Below are positions 1 through 6,802 of a stretch of 9,163 bases of DNA, piece by piece. The stretch comes from Verrucomicrobiota bacterium (GTDB lineage Bacteria > Verrucomicrobiota > Verrucomicrobiia > Limisphaerales > UBA8199): assembly GCA_026397855.1 (NCBI GenBank), contig JAPLUA010000262.1, positions 1 to 9,163 on the forward strand. Direction: 5' to 3'. Numbering within the stretch: position 1 is the stretch's first letter; each line of letters starts with the position of its first letter. The notes beneath the pieces were generated by a model, which did no database searches, was not told the DNA's origin, and worked only from the letters and a program-made list of their open reading frames with translations. A program made the translations under genes and the position numbers.

Positions 1-1
1 G

Positions 2-2743
2 ATGCTTTCCCGTCTCCTGCTGCCGCTGCTCCTGGTGCTTGGGCCGGCCGGCCGATGCTTCTGCCAGCAACTTACTGCCCCTGAAGTTGATGGCTACAAT
101 GTCCATGCCGGCACCCAGACCTTTTCTCCCCGCTACCAATTCACGACCAACACATCCCTCGTCGAAACCGCCGCGGCCATCGGCGGCATGGGCAGCGATG
201 TCGTTAAGTTTTATTTGGGCCGAGGCATGTCGGGCCAATACGGAATCTCCCTGCCCGGTTCCATCACGGACCTGACACGGCTAGCCCGCGACCAGGCATC
301 GGTCCGCCGCGTGTTTGACATGCCGTTCCGGCATTACGTCCTTTGGACCTACGCTTTCTCCGTGGCGGGGGATACGTGGTGGAAGAGCGGGTTTTCCGCC
401 GCTGAGGGGCAAAAGGAGTATGCGGAGATCTACGCGCTGACCCGCTACTTTCTGACCAACTACAATCAGTCCGGGAAGAGTTTCTACCTGGGTCACTGGG
501 AGGGGGACTGGTATCTGTTGAACAACTACGACACCACCGGCAATCCCTCTCCCACGGCGATACAGGGTATGATTGACTGGCTCAACACCCGCCAGAAGGC
601 GGTGGACGATGCCATGCGCGACACACCCCACACGAACGTTTTCGTTTACGCCTACACGGAGGCCAATCGCGTCCGCGATGCCATGTTAAACGGCCCCACA
701 AACAACGTGCGCCTCGTCAACGCCGTCCTTCCCGGCGTCACCAACCTCGATTTCGTCTCCTGGTCCTCCTACGACGGCATGAACCTCCCGGCGTCGGACC
801 TGGAGGCCACCCTCAATTATCTCCAGAGCCATCTTTCAACCAACAAGGCCTCCCGCATCCCCGGGCACCGTGTGATGATCGGCGAATACGGCTGGGGCGC
901 CGGCGACCAGGAACCCGCCTCCCGCGCCTACGTCCAGCGCCTGCTCGCCTGGGGGCCAAGATTCATCCTGTTCTGGCAGATCTACAACAACGAGCCCAAT
1001 GCGGCCTTCTGGCTGATTGACAGCAACAACGTCCAAACCTCCTGCTACCTGTTCCACCAACGCTTCATCTCGCAAGCCAGGCTCCAGACGGCCCGCTTCC
1101 TGGAATCCAAAGGTCGGCTGCCCGATGATTCGGAATTCGGCGCGTTCATGAGCCCGCTCCTGGGCCAGCCACTCACCGCTCCATCGCGCCTCACCGTCTC
1201 CAACCGGGAGCTGCGCACCCTTTCGATGGACAGCGCCACGCTTGAGGGCTCGCTGCTCCAGGGCCTCTATGGCGATGACTGCGCCCGCGTCTCCGTCTTC
1301 TGGGGGCGGGTTGATGGGGGCACAAACCGTTCCGCCTGGGAACAATCCCGGGCTCTTGGCGTGAACACCCGCTTCAATGCCGCCATTTTCTCCACCCTCG
1401 TGACCAACCTCGCATCCCGGACCAACTACTATTTCCGTTTCTACGCCACGAACTCCGGCGGTGAGGCCTGGGCCCCGGCATCCGCTTCCTTCAGCACGGA
1501 TGTGCTCCGGGCATCCGAATACGGTTTCCGCATGAAGATCACCTTCGCCGGCTACGACCGCGTCGGTGAACTGCTACAGTTCCCGGCCCTCGTCACGCTC
1601 GGCCCTCAAATCCCCGGATTCAGCTACTCCCAGGTCGCCTCCCGCACCGGCGGCGACCTGCGCTTCACCGATTTCACCGGGGCGGCCTTGATCCCGCACG
1701 AAATTGACGAGTGGAATACCAATGGCTCATCCCCGGTATGGGTCCGCGTGCCGCGCCTATCCGGCACGAACGACTGCATCTGGGCTTTTTGGGGCAATCC
1801 GCTCGCCACCAATCCCCCCGCCTACTGCACCAACGGCTCCACCTGGTCCCCGGGCGCGGCTTTGACCTGGCACCTCAAGGAGTCATCCCTTCCGTTCGCC
1901 GACAGTGCCGCGAAAAGTCCCGCCATCTCCGGCGATCCCCCGGCATCAACCCTGCTCGGCCTCGTCGGGCGGGCTGGCCTCTTCAACGGCACGAGCGATT
2001 CCCTCGCCACCGGCACGCTTAACCTCGGCGACCTGTTCACCGTTTCGGCTTGGGTGAAGCCTGACCCGGCGGGCAATTCCATCCAAACCCTGTGGGCCAA
2101 CAAGGCAGGCGGCAGCACCACCGACGGCATGGCCCTCTTCATCAACTCCTACAACACCAAGGACCGCAAGCTCATCCTCGAGACCGGCAACGGTACCCTC
2201 GGCACCATCGCCGCCACCGATACGCTGGTCGTCAACACCGGGCGCTGGTGCCATGTGGCCGCCGTCGTGGATCGCCAGGCCGGCTCGGCCGCCCTCTACG
2301 TGGATGGAACCAACCGCGCCACCAGCACGGGCATCCGCAACGACTTTGCCAATCTCGCCCCCATCAACCTCGGAAGGTTTCCTGGCGGGAGCCCTTACTT
2401 CTACAAAGGCCTGATAGACGAGGCGCGCATTGAAACCCAGGCCCGTTCAGCCGATTGGATCTGGGCGGCCTGGATGAGCTCCGGCTCCAATGCCGCATTC
2501 CAGAGCCTCTCCAGCGTCACAAACCAGCCCCTCACCCTCAGGCCGGCCATCCTCCCCGGCCTTTGCTCAATCGCCTGGCCTGCCCCCGGAGTCGGTTGGC
2601 GCCTCTACACCAGCACGAACCCCGCTGATCCCTCGGCTTGGACCCAAGCCACTAACATCCCCACCCTGGCCAATGACCAGTGGCAGATCCGGGTTCCCCT
2701 CGATTCCCGCCTCCCCTGCTTCTACCGGATCCGTTCCCCTTGA
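2..2743 (+). CDS. Secreted multidomain protein: glycoside-hydrolase-like barrel, DUF2341, LamG
   Basis: A 913-aa exported protein, probably acting on polysaccharides outside the cytoplasm. Residues 1-21 form a leucine-rich signal peptide. Residues about 28-370 resemble a TIM-barrel glycosidase. Strand-end acidic residues fit a clan GH-A layout: E167 (in GHWEGDW) as possible acid/base and E295 (in IGEYGWG) as possible nucleophile, followed by a last-strand ILFWQIYNNE. Residues about 395-500 look like a fibronectin-III-type linker (TNYYFRFYATN). Residues about 510-640 match the DUF2341 pattern (FPALVTL, GGDLRFTD, HEIDEW, VWVRVP). Residues about 655-835 match a LamG/concanavalin-like lectin fold (FTVSAWVKP, WCHVAAVVD, ALYVDG, GLIDEARI). 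The last 70 residues form a beta module common in Verrucomicrobiota secreted proteins. No PEP-CTERM anchor is seen. The ATG lies at the window edge, so a longer N-terminus or upstream partner cannot be excluded. Domain calls are by eye; the substrate is unknown. Confidence 0.85.
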   Translation: MLSRLLLPLLLVLGPAGRCFCQQLTAPEVDGYNVHAGTQTFSPRYQFTTNTSLVETAAAIGGMGSDVVKFYLGRGMSGQYGISLPGSITDLTRLARDQASVRRVFDMPFRHYVLWTYAFSVAGDTWWKSGFSAAEGQKEYAEIYALTRYFLTNYNQSGKSFYLGHWEGDWYLLNNYDTTGNPSPTAIQGMIDWLNTRQKAVDDAMRDTPHTNVFVYAYTEANRVRDAMLNGPTNNVRLVNAVLPGVTNLDFVSWSSYDGMNLPASDLEATLNYLQSHLSTNKASRIPGHRVMIGEYGWGAGDQEPASRAYVQRLLAWGPRFILFWQIYNNEPNAAFWLIDSNNVQTSCYLFHQRFISQARLQTARFLESKGRLPDDSEFGAFMSPLLGQPLTAPSRLTVSNRELRTLSMDSATLEGSLLQGLYGDDCARVSVFWGRVDGGTNRSAWEQSRALGVNTRFNAAIFSTLVTNLASRTNYYFRFYATNSGGEAWAPASASFSTDVLRASEYGFRMKITFAGYDRVGELLQFPALVTLGPQIPGFSYSQVASRTGGDLRFTDFTGAALIPHEIDEWNTNGSSPVWVRVPRLSGTNDCIWAFWGNPLATNPPAYCTNGSTWSPGAALTWHLKESSLPFADSAAKSPAISGDPPASTLLGLVGRAGLFNGTSDSLATGTLNLGDLFTVSAWVKPDPAGNSIQTLWANKAGGSTTDGMALFINSYNTKDRKLILETGNGTLGTIAATDTLVVNTGRWCHVAAVVDRQAGSAALYVDGTNRATSTGIRNDFANLAPINLGRFPGGSPYFYKGLIDEARIETQARSADWIWAAWMSSGSNAAFQSLSSVTNQPLTLRPAILPGLCSIAWPAPGVGWRLYTSTNPADPSAWTQATNIPTLANDQWQIRVPLDSRLPCFYRIRSP

Positions 2744-2834
2744 TCAGATTGGTCTATCGCGGTCGGGCACGATCCGCCGCCGAGGGTTCTTCGGGGGGCT
2801 TGACGGCTCCGAGCCTTGGCGTAGGCTCCTGATC

Positions 2835-3062
2835 ATGCGGGCGAATCCAGATCAACTTAAGGCAGGAGCGGGTGATGCCGGTACGGCTCTGCGAGAAGCC
2901 GCGCCGGAGTGCCGCGTCGGCACGGAAGCTGAAATAGACATTTCGTTGCTGGAGGACAGCCTGGCAAGAACGCCCTGGGAGCGGATGCAGGCCAATGATG
3001 ATGCGCTGCGTTTCATGGATTCGCTCCGCGACGCAATGGAGAGACGGAATGCAAAACCTTAG
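2835..3062 (+). CDS. Small hypothetical protein (75 aa) preceding a nucleotidyltransferase remnant
   Basis: A 75-aa soluble, acidic-to-neutral protein with no signal peptide or membrane segment. I do not recognise a named domain. The ATG at 2835 was chosen because it is the first ATG after the upstream gene's stop; longer forms would run inside that gene. The C-terminal half (EIDISLLEDSLARTPWERM, then NDDALRFMDSLRDAMERR) looks like two amphipathic helices. The stop lies 14 bases inside the next reading frame, which starts at 3049, so the two were probably translated together. A small helical protein followed by a minimal nucleotidyltransferase is the layout of several two-gene toxin-antitoxin-like modules, so an accessory or antitoxin role is possible. 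That role is inferred from arrangement only. Only a weak GTAGG at 2821-2825 could serve as ribosome binding site. Confidence 0.6.
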   Translation: MRANPDQLKAGAGDAGTALREAAPECRVGTEAEIDISLLEDSLARTPWERMQANDDALRFMDSLRDAMERRNAKP

Positions 3063-3174
3063 CGAACTGACGCGCAGGCTGATTGAGGCGCAGGTCGAGT
3101 TCGTCTTGGTCGGCGGATTCGCCGCCGTGGCGCATGGCGCCACTCTGGTCACCCGTGATGTGGACATCTCCTGA
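3049..3174 (+). pseudogene. Truncated nucleotidyltransferase (N-terminal 41 residues only)
   Basis: This short frame starts with ATG at 3049 behind a good ribosome binding site (GGAGAG, 3038-3043, 5 bases upstream) and overlaps the preceding gene by 14 bases. It encodes the recognisable N-terminus of a small nucleotidyltransferase: a helix (LSELTRRLIEAQ), then VEFVLVGGFAAVAHG (glycine pair at residues 22-23), then VTRDVDIS with the metal-binding D37-x-D39. In intact members of the fold these motifs are followed by 100 or more further residues, including a third acidic strand. Here a TGA follows at codon 42, and I could not recognise the missing part in any frame downstream. The homology to the fold is clear by motif; the exact family (AbiEii-like, DUF6036-like or MNT) cannot be settled from 41 residues. 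It is most likely a remnant left by a deletion or replacement at about 3170. Confidence 0.7.
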
Positions 3175-3247
3175 CGGAGCTGTGTCCTGAACCCAAAACC
3201 TATCCGGCGCCTTGACGACCCCGCTGTCTGGTGTAATCGTGTCGGCA

Positions 3248-3583
3248 ATGGTTGCCGCGATCGCTTATCCTCATATCGTAAAGGCTGCCGGCGAGCCGGC
3301 CCGCCTGGAAAGTCATCCGCGCACGCGGGTGGCTCAAATTGTCATGGACTATGTAGGCCACGGCTGGTCGCCTGACGAGATTCACAGGCAGCACCGGCAC
3401 CTCACATTGGCAGAAATTCATTCTGCTCTGGCCTACTACTTTGATCACGCGGCAGAGATGGATGGGGAGATGGACGAGGAATGGCTCGAGAGCGAGCGGC
3501 TGGCTCGGAGCACACCGCAGTCCGCAGTCTTGGAACGGCTCCGGGCCTTGAAGCGCCGCCATGCCTGTCCCGCTCTACCTTGA
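3248..3583 (+). CDS. DUF433 family protein, putative antitoxin
   Basis: A 111-aa protein of the DUF433 type, which commonly forms the antitoxin partner of PIN-like toxins. Family features include an N-terminal strand motif (IAYPHIVK), the RTRV segment at residues 25-28, then a helix-turn-helix-like block (VAQIVMDYVGHGWSPDEI, then HLTLAEIHSALAYYFDH) ending near residue 67. An acidic tail (MDGEMDEEWLESE) and a basic end (LERLRALKRR) follow. Expected role: DNA binding and autorepression together with neutralising the toxin encoded directly downstream. The start is uncertain. ATG 3248 is preferred because DUF433 proteins usually begin just before the AYPHI block; in-frame GTG 3239 and TTG 3212 are alternatives, and none has a clear ribosome binding site. 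Its end overlaps the next gene by 23 bases, indicating translational coupling. Confidence 0.8.
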   Translation: MVAAIAYPHIVKAAGEPARLESHPRTRVAQIVMDYVGHGWSPDEIHRQHRHLTLAEIHSALAYYFDHAAEMDGEMDEEWLESERLARSTPQSAVLERLRALKRRHACPALP

Positions 3584-3908
3584 CGTGCATGTGCCCCTGG
3601 CAATCGCCGAGCAGTTGAGGCGGCGAGGGGTGGATGTGGCACATGCGGTTGAACAGGGCGCCGATCACCTTGAGGATGAAGAACTGCTGGAACTTGCAAA
3701 ACGGCAGGGGCGTGTGATGGTCACGCAGGACATAGGCTTTCGGGTCATGTCCGAGAATTGGCAGCGGCAAGGAAGATGCTTCTCTGGATTGCTCTATGGA
3801 CATCAATTGGCTGCGAGTATTGGCCGGTGGGTGGCTGACTTGGAATTGATTGCGAAGGCTTCAGAACTTACCGAGTGGCAAAACGCCGTTCAGCATTTGC
3901 CCCTTTGA
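3561..3908 (+). CDS. DUF5615 family PIN-like protein, putative toxin ribonuclease
   Basis: A 115-aa protein with the layout of DUF5615 / Mut7-C-type PIN-like domains. The first strand carries an acidic residue (YLDVHVP, D8). The helix after the second strand has an acidic pair (HLEDEELLELA, D39/E40). The third strand ends in VMVTQDIGF (D57), the usual TxD position of the metal site. In many family members the first motif is DExxP and the last is TxDxDF; here they are DVHVP and TQDIGF, so one acidic residue of each may be missing and activity is uncertain. PIN-like proteins of this type are expected to cleave RNA and to be held inactive by the co-encoded DUF433 protein, which overlaps it by 23 bases upstream. 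There is no ribosome binding site before the ATG, which fits coupled translation. uvrB follows 24 bases later on the same strand, so read-through into it is possible. Confidence 0.8.
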   Translation: MPVPLYLDVHVPLAIAEQLRRRGVDVAHAVEQGADHLEDEELLELAKRQGRVMVTQDIGFRVMSENWQRQGRCFSGLLYGHQLAASIGRWVADLELIAKASELTEWQNAVQHLPL

Positions 3909-3932
3909 CGTGCCTGGCGGTTCTTCACGCCG

Positions 3933-5987
3933 ATGTTTGAACTCGTTTCATCCTACCAGCCTGCCGGGGACCAGCCGGGGGCCATTGCGAAGCTGACGGA
4001 AGGCCTGGCGGGCGGCGCCAAACACCAGACCTTGCTCGGCGTGACGGGCTCCGGCAAGACCTTCACGGTCGCGAACGTGATCCGGAATGTGGACCGGCCG
4101 ACGCTGGTGATTTCCCACAACAAGACGCTGGCGGCGCAGCTCTATGCCGAGTTCAAGAGCTTCTTCCCCAACAACGCAGTCGAATACTTCGTCAGCTACT
4201 TCGATTACTACCAGCCGGAGGCTTACATCCCGCGCACCGACACCTTCATCGAGAAGGATTCGAGCATCAACCAGGAGATCGAACGGCTCCGGCTCTCGAC
4301 CATGAGCGCGCTCTTCTCGCGCCGGGACGTGGTGGTCGTGGCCAGCGTCTCGTGCATTTACGGCATCGGGAGCAAGGAGGATTACGAGGCGATGGTGATC
4401 ACGGTCCGCGCGGGCCAGGAGCTGACGCGCGACCATTTCCTGCACCGGCTCGTGGACCTGCAATACACCCGCAACGACATCGAGTTCACGCGCGGCCAGT
4501 TCAGGGTGCGCGGCGACACGGTCGAGCTGTGCCCCGCCGGCCGCGAGGATGCCTTGCGCATCGAGTTCTTCGGCGACGAGGTCGAGCGCATCACTCGGTT
4601 CGAGCCCCTGACGGGGCACAAGCTGGAGTCGCTGGAGGCGGTCACCGTCTATCCTGGCAAACAGTTCGTCACGCCGGCGGAGAAGCTGCGCCCCGCGCTG
4701 CTCAGAATCCGGGAGGAGTTGGGCGAGCGCATCGCCTGGTTCGAGAAGCACGGCAAGCTGCTCGAAGCCCAGCGCGCCAAGATGCGCACGGAATACGACC
4801 TGGAAATGATGGAAGAGATGGGGTTCTGCTCCGGGATCGAGAACTATTCGAGGCACCTGGCCGCCCGCGCGCCCGGCTCCCGGCCCTGCACGCTGCTGGA
4901 TTTCTTCCCCAAGGATTACCTGCTGGTGATTGACGAGTCGCACGCCACGGTCCCGCAGATCGGCGGGATGCATGCCGGCGATCGGTCCCGCAAGACCGTG
5001 CTGGTTGATTACGGGTTCCGCCTGCCGAGCGCGCTGGACAACCGTCCGCTGGCGTTCGAGGAGTTCCAATCCTTGCAGAATCAGACGCTCTATATCAGCG
5101 CCACGCCGGGGCCGCGCGAGCTGGAATGGTCCCAGGGCCACGTGGTGGAGCAGATTGTCCGGCCGACGGGCCTGGTGGATCCGAAGGTTACCGTCAAGCC
5201 GTTGACCGGGCAGATTGATGATCTCATCAACGAATGCCGCAAGCGAGCCGACTCCAAGGAGCGGGTGCTTGTCACCACGCTCACCAAGCGCACAGCGGAG
5301 GAGCTCACCGATTACCTGCGCGAAATCGGCATCAGGGTGCAGTATCTCCACAGCGAAATTGACGCTATCGAGCGCGTGGAAATCCTGCGCTCGCTGCGCA
5401 AGGGCGAATTCGACGTGCTCGTGGGCATAAATCTTCTGCGCGAGGGGCTCGATCTGCCCGAGGTCTCGCTCGTGGCGATACTTGACGCCGACAAGGAGGG
5501 CTACCTGCGGAGCGCCACAAGCCTGATCCAGACCGCCGGCCGGGCAGCGCGCCACCTGCACGGCGAGGTCATCCTCTATGCGGACGTGCGGACGCAGAGC
5601 ATCCAGAAGTTCCTCGCCGTTTCAGACTACCGCCGCCAGAAGCAAGTGGCCTACAACCTGGAGCATAATATCACCCCGCGCAGCGTGAGCCGCGCCGTCG
5701 AGGAGAGCCTCTCCTCATACCGGGCGACCTCCGAGCAGGCACACGCCGTCCTGAACGAGGCCGGAGTGGATATTGACCTCAACGAAACCATCCGGGAGCT
5801 GGAGGAGGAAATGCTTGCAGCCGCAAACAACCTGGAGTTCGAGAAGGCGGCGCTGCTGCGCGACCAGATCCGGGAGCTGAAGCGGGCCGGTGATGGTGGC
5901 GCGCCGTCCAACGAAGCGCAGACGCCGGTGAGCTATCGAAAAACGGGCAAGTCTCGCTCGGCGAGGCGAAAGGCGTCGCCGTTCTGA
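3933..5987 (+). CDS. uvrB: UvrABC system protein B, excision repair helicase subunit
   Basis: UvrB is the damage-verifying subunit of nucleotide excision repair. UvrA loads it at lesions; it then uses ATP to probe the strand and recruits UvrC for incision. The 684-aa product is close to the usual length (about 670). Visible motifs in order: an N-terminal SSYQPAGDQPGAI block; Walker A GVTGSGKT at residues 36-43; HNKTLAAQL; the damage-probing beta-hairpin region beginning FVSYFDYYQPEAYIP (about 86-100); helicase motif II as DESH at 334-337; SATPG; motif V (GINLLREGLDLPEVSLV); motif VI QTAGRAARH at 533-541; and the C-terminal UVR domain at about 620-650 (LEFEKAALLRDQI) that contacts UvrC. A basic tail follows. 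The start matches the conserved N-terminus. No strong ribosome binding site is seen (a weak GGCGG lies about 11 bases upstream). It lies 24 bases after the toxin gene. No SOS-box-like sequence was recognised. Confidence 0.98.
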   Translation: MFELVSSYQPAGDQPGAIAKLTEGLAGGAKHQTLLGVTGSGKTFTVANVIRNVDRPTLVISHNKTLAAQLYAEFKSFFPNNAVEYFVSYFDYYQPEAYIPRTDTFIEKDSSINQEIERLRLSTMSALFSRRDVVVVASVSCIYGIGSKEDYEAMVITVRAGQELTRDHFLHRLVDLQYTRNDIEFTRGQFRVRGDTVELCPAGREDALRIEFFGDEVERITRFEPLTGHKLESLEAVTVYPGKQFVTPAEKLRPALLRIREELGERIAWFEKHGKLLEAQRAKMRTEYDLEMMEEMGFCSGIENYSRHLAARAPGSRPCTLLDFFPKDYLLVIDESHATVPQIGGMHAGDRSRKTVLVDYGFRLPSALDNRPLAFEEFQSLQNQTLYISATPGPRELEWSQGHVVEQIVRPTGLVDPKVTVKPLTGQIDDLINECRKRADSKERVLVTTLTKRTAEELTDYLREIGIRVQYLHSEIDAIERVEILRSLRKGEFDVLVGINLLREGLDLPEVSLVAILDADKEGYLRSATSLIQTAGRAARHLHGEVILYADVRTQSIQKFLAVSDYRRQKQVAYNLEHNITPRSVSRAVEESLSSYRATSEQAHAVLNEAGVDIDLNETIRELEEEMLAAANNLEFEKAALLRDQIRELKRAGDGGAPSNEAQTPVSYRKTGKSRSARRKASPF

Positions 5988-5996
5988 GTTCGCGCG

Positions 5997-6557
5997 TCAG
6001 TTCGACGACAGGTCCTCGGGCATCTGCGACAGCAATTTGTATTTCCAGCCCTTCCGGGACAGGATCGTTTGCCAGAGATCCTCGGGTGCCGTGTCGAAGA
6101 CCAGTTCGAGCGATGCCGGGTGCGTGAGCCACGCCTTGCGTTTCATCTCGTCATCGAGCTGGCCCGGACTCCAGCCGGCGTAGCCAGCGAATATCTTGAT
6201 CTTTCGAGTCGGCGAAGGCCAATCCCCCATTTCCAGGAGGGAATCCAGCGAATGCCCCAGGCTCAGGTTCGGGATTACGTTGGCGTCGGGAAGAAAGGTG
6301 TCCGAATGGAGAAAGCTCAGGGCGGCGGGTTGAACCGGGCCGCCGAGGTGGAGCGGGAAGCTTTTCAGCGCCTTCGGCAGGTCGGCAACGATCATTTCCC
6401 CCACGTTGTTTCCCGTGGGCCGGTTAAGCACCAGGCTGAAGGCACCTTCGGCGTCATGCTGGCAGATGAGCACCACGGTGCGTTGAAAAAAGGAGCCCCT
6501 CAGTTCGCCGCTGTCGAGCAGCAACTGTCCTTTCAGGAATCTTTGCATTTGCGGCAT
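5997..6557 (-). CDS. YqgE/AlgH family protein (UPF0301, DUF179)
   Basis: A 186-aa cytoplasmic protein of the YqgE/AlgH family, at the family's normal length. Characteristic segments are present: GQLLLDSGELRGSFFQRTVV near the N-terminus, CQHDAEGAFSLVLNRPTG (residues 32-49), LGGPVQPAALSFLH (71-84), and GYAGWSPGQLDDEM (125-138). The family is widespread and its biochemical role is not established; in Pseudomonas the name AlgH comes from an effect on alginate regulation. The start is supported by AAAGGA (plus-strand 6564-6569) six bases upstream. The gene converges with uvrB, leaving a 9-base gap without a terminator hairpin, and diverges from the small lipoprotein gene across 68 bases. It stands alone as a transcription unit in this window. 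Confidence 0.95.
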   Translation of the reverse strand: MPQMQRFLKGQLLLDSGELRGSFFQRTVVLICQHDAEGAFSLVLNRPTGNNVGEMIVADLPKALKSFPLHLGGPVQPAALSFLHSDTFLPDANVIPNLSLGHSLDSLLEMGDWPSPTRKIKIFAGYAGWSPGQLDDEMKRKAWLTHPASLELVFDTAPEDLWQTILSRKGWKYKLLSQMPEDLSSN

Positions 6558-6563
6558 AGCGGA

Positions 6564-6569
6564 TCCTTT
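6564..6569 (-). promoter_or_regulatory. Shine-Dalgarno site of the YqgE/AlgH gene
   Basis: On the minus strand the sequence reads AAAGGA followed by six bases and then the ATG at 6557. It is the clearest Shine-Dalgarno site of an intact gene in the window and fixes the start of that gene. Most other genes here lack one. Confidence 0.6.
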
Positions 6570-6613
6570 CGGCGCAGGCTAACGGTGCCTCTTGCTCTGT
6601 GATCATTTTGGAC

Positions 6614-6619
6614 TAAAAT
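6614..6619 (+). promoter_or_regulatory. Possible -10 box just before the small lipoprotein gene
   Basis: TAAAAT lies six bases before the ATG at 6626. TTGCTC at 6592-6597, 16 bases upstream, could act as the -35 box. If used, transcription would start at or next to the ATG and give a leaderless mRNA, which would fit the absence of a Shine-Dalgarno site there. The match is by eye only. Confidence 0.3.
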
Positions 6620-6625
6620 AGGCCT

Positions 6626-6748
6626 ATGTCAAAGTATTGTCTGTTCCTGTTGCTGGCCGTCCTCCTCATCGTGGCGGGGACCGGCTGTAAAACCCACTCC
6701 GGCAGCCGCGATTACATCCCGGGCAAGGGTTGGGTGCCAAATGATTAA
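6626..6748 (+). CDS. Small putative lipoprotein (40 aa)
   Basis: A 40-residue open frame with strong export features. The N-terminus is M-S-K followed by a hydrophobic stretch (LFLLLAVLLIVAG, residues 6-18). A cysteine at residue 21 is preceded by A-G-T-G, a loose rather than perfect lipobox (no Leu at -3). The mature part would be only about 20 residues, ending SRDYIPGKGWVPND with an aromatic/glycine/proline-rich tail. The predicted product is a membrane-anchored peptide at the cell envelope. I do not recognise a named family. The alternative is a non-coding stretch, but the signal-peptide-like composition and defined C-terminal motif argue for a real gene. No ribosome binding site is present; a TAAAAT box sits right before the start. 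The next gene, 54 bases downstream, also encodes a small exported protein. Confidence 0.6.
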   Translation: MSKYCLFLLLAVLLIVAGTGCKTHSGSRDYIPGKGWVPND

Positions 6749-6761
6749 TCCGGTTTGACAC

Positions 6762-6790
6762 TTGCCCGAATCGGCGAGTCGAGCTATCTT
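6762..6790 (+). promoter_or_regulatory. Possible promoter of the cysteine-rich protein gene
   Basis: TTGCCC at 6762-6767 and TATCTT at 6785-6790 are separated by 17 bases, each matching four of six sigma-70 consensus positions. A perfect TTGACA lies just upstream (6755-6760), but its distance to TATCTT is 24 bases, too long for normal spacing. Transcription would begin near 6797, leaving a very short leader before ATG 6803. Confidence 0.3.
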
Positions 6791-6802
6791 ACCGTTCAAA
6801 TT

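Noticed and set aside
2808..2826. Weak stem GAGCC/GGCTC after the large secreted protein gene
   Set aside because: A five-pair stem with an eight-base loop and no T-run is not enough to call a terminator or regulatory RNA.
2490..2834. Extension of the 75-aa gene upstream to ATG 2490, giving 190 aa
   Set aside because: The added part overlaps the end of the large secreted protein in another frame and is a Ser/Pro-rich shadow with no domain-like character.
3948..5561. A 537-aa open frame on the minus strand opposite uvrB
   Set aside because: It lies entirely antisense to a fully conserved uvrB, its protein is Arg/Leu/Ala-rich with no recognisable domain, and long antisense frames are expected in GC-rich genes with biased third positions.
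5953..5980. Small inverted repeats at the 3' end of uvrB (CTCGC/GCGAG and GGCGA/TCGCC)
   Set aside because: Stems are only five base pairs, lie inside the coding region and have no T-run, so they are not convincing terminators.
6755..6760. A perfect TTGACA as -35 box for the cysteine-rich protein gene
   Set aside because: No -10-like sequence lies at 16-18 bases; the nearest, TATCTT, is 24 bases away. A weaker TTGCCC has correct spacing.
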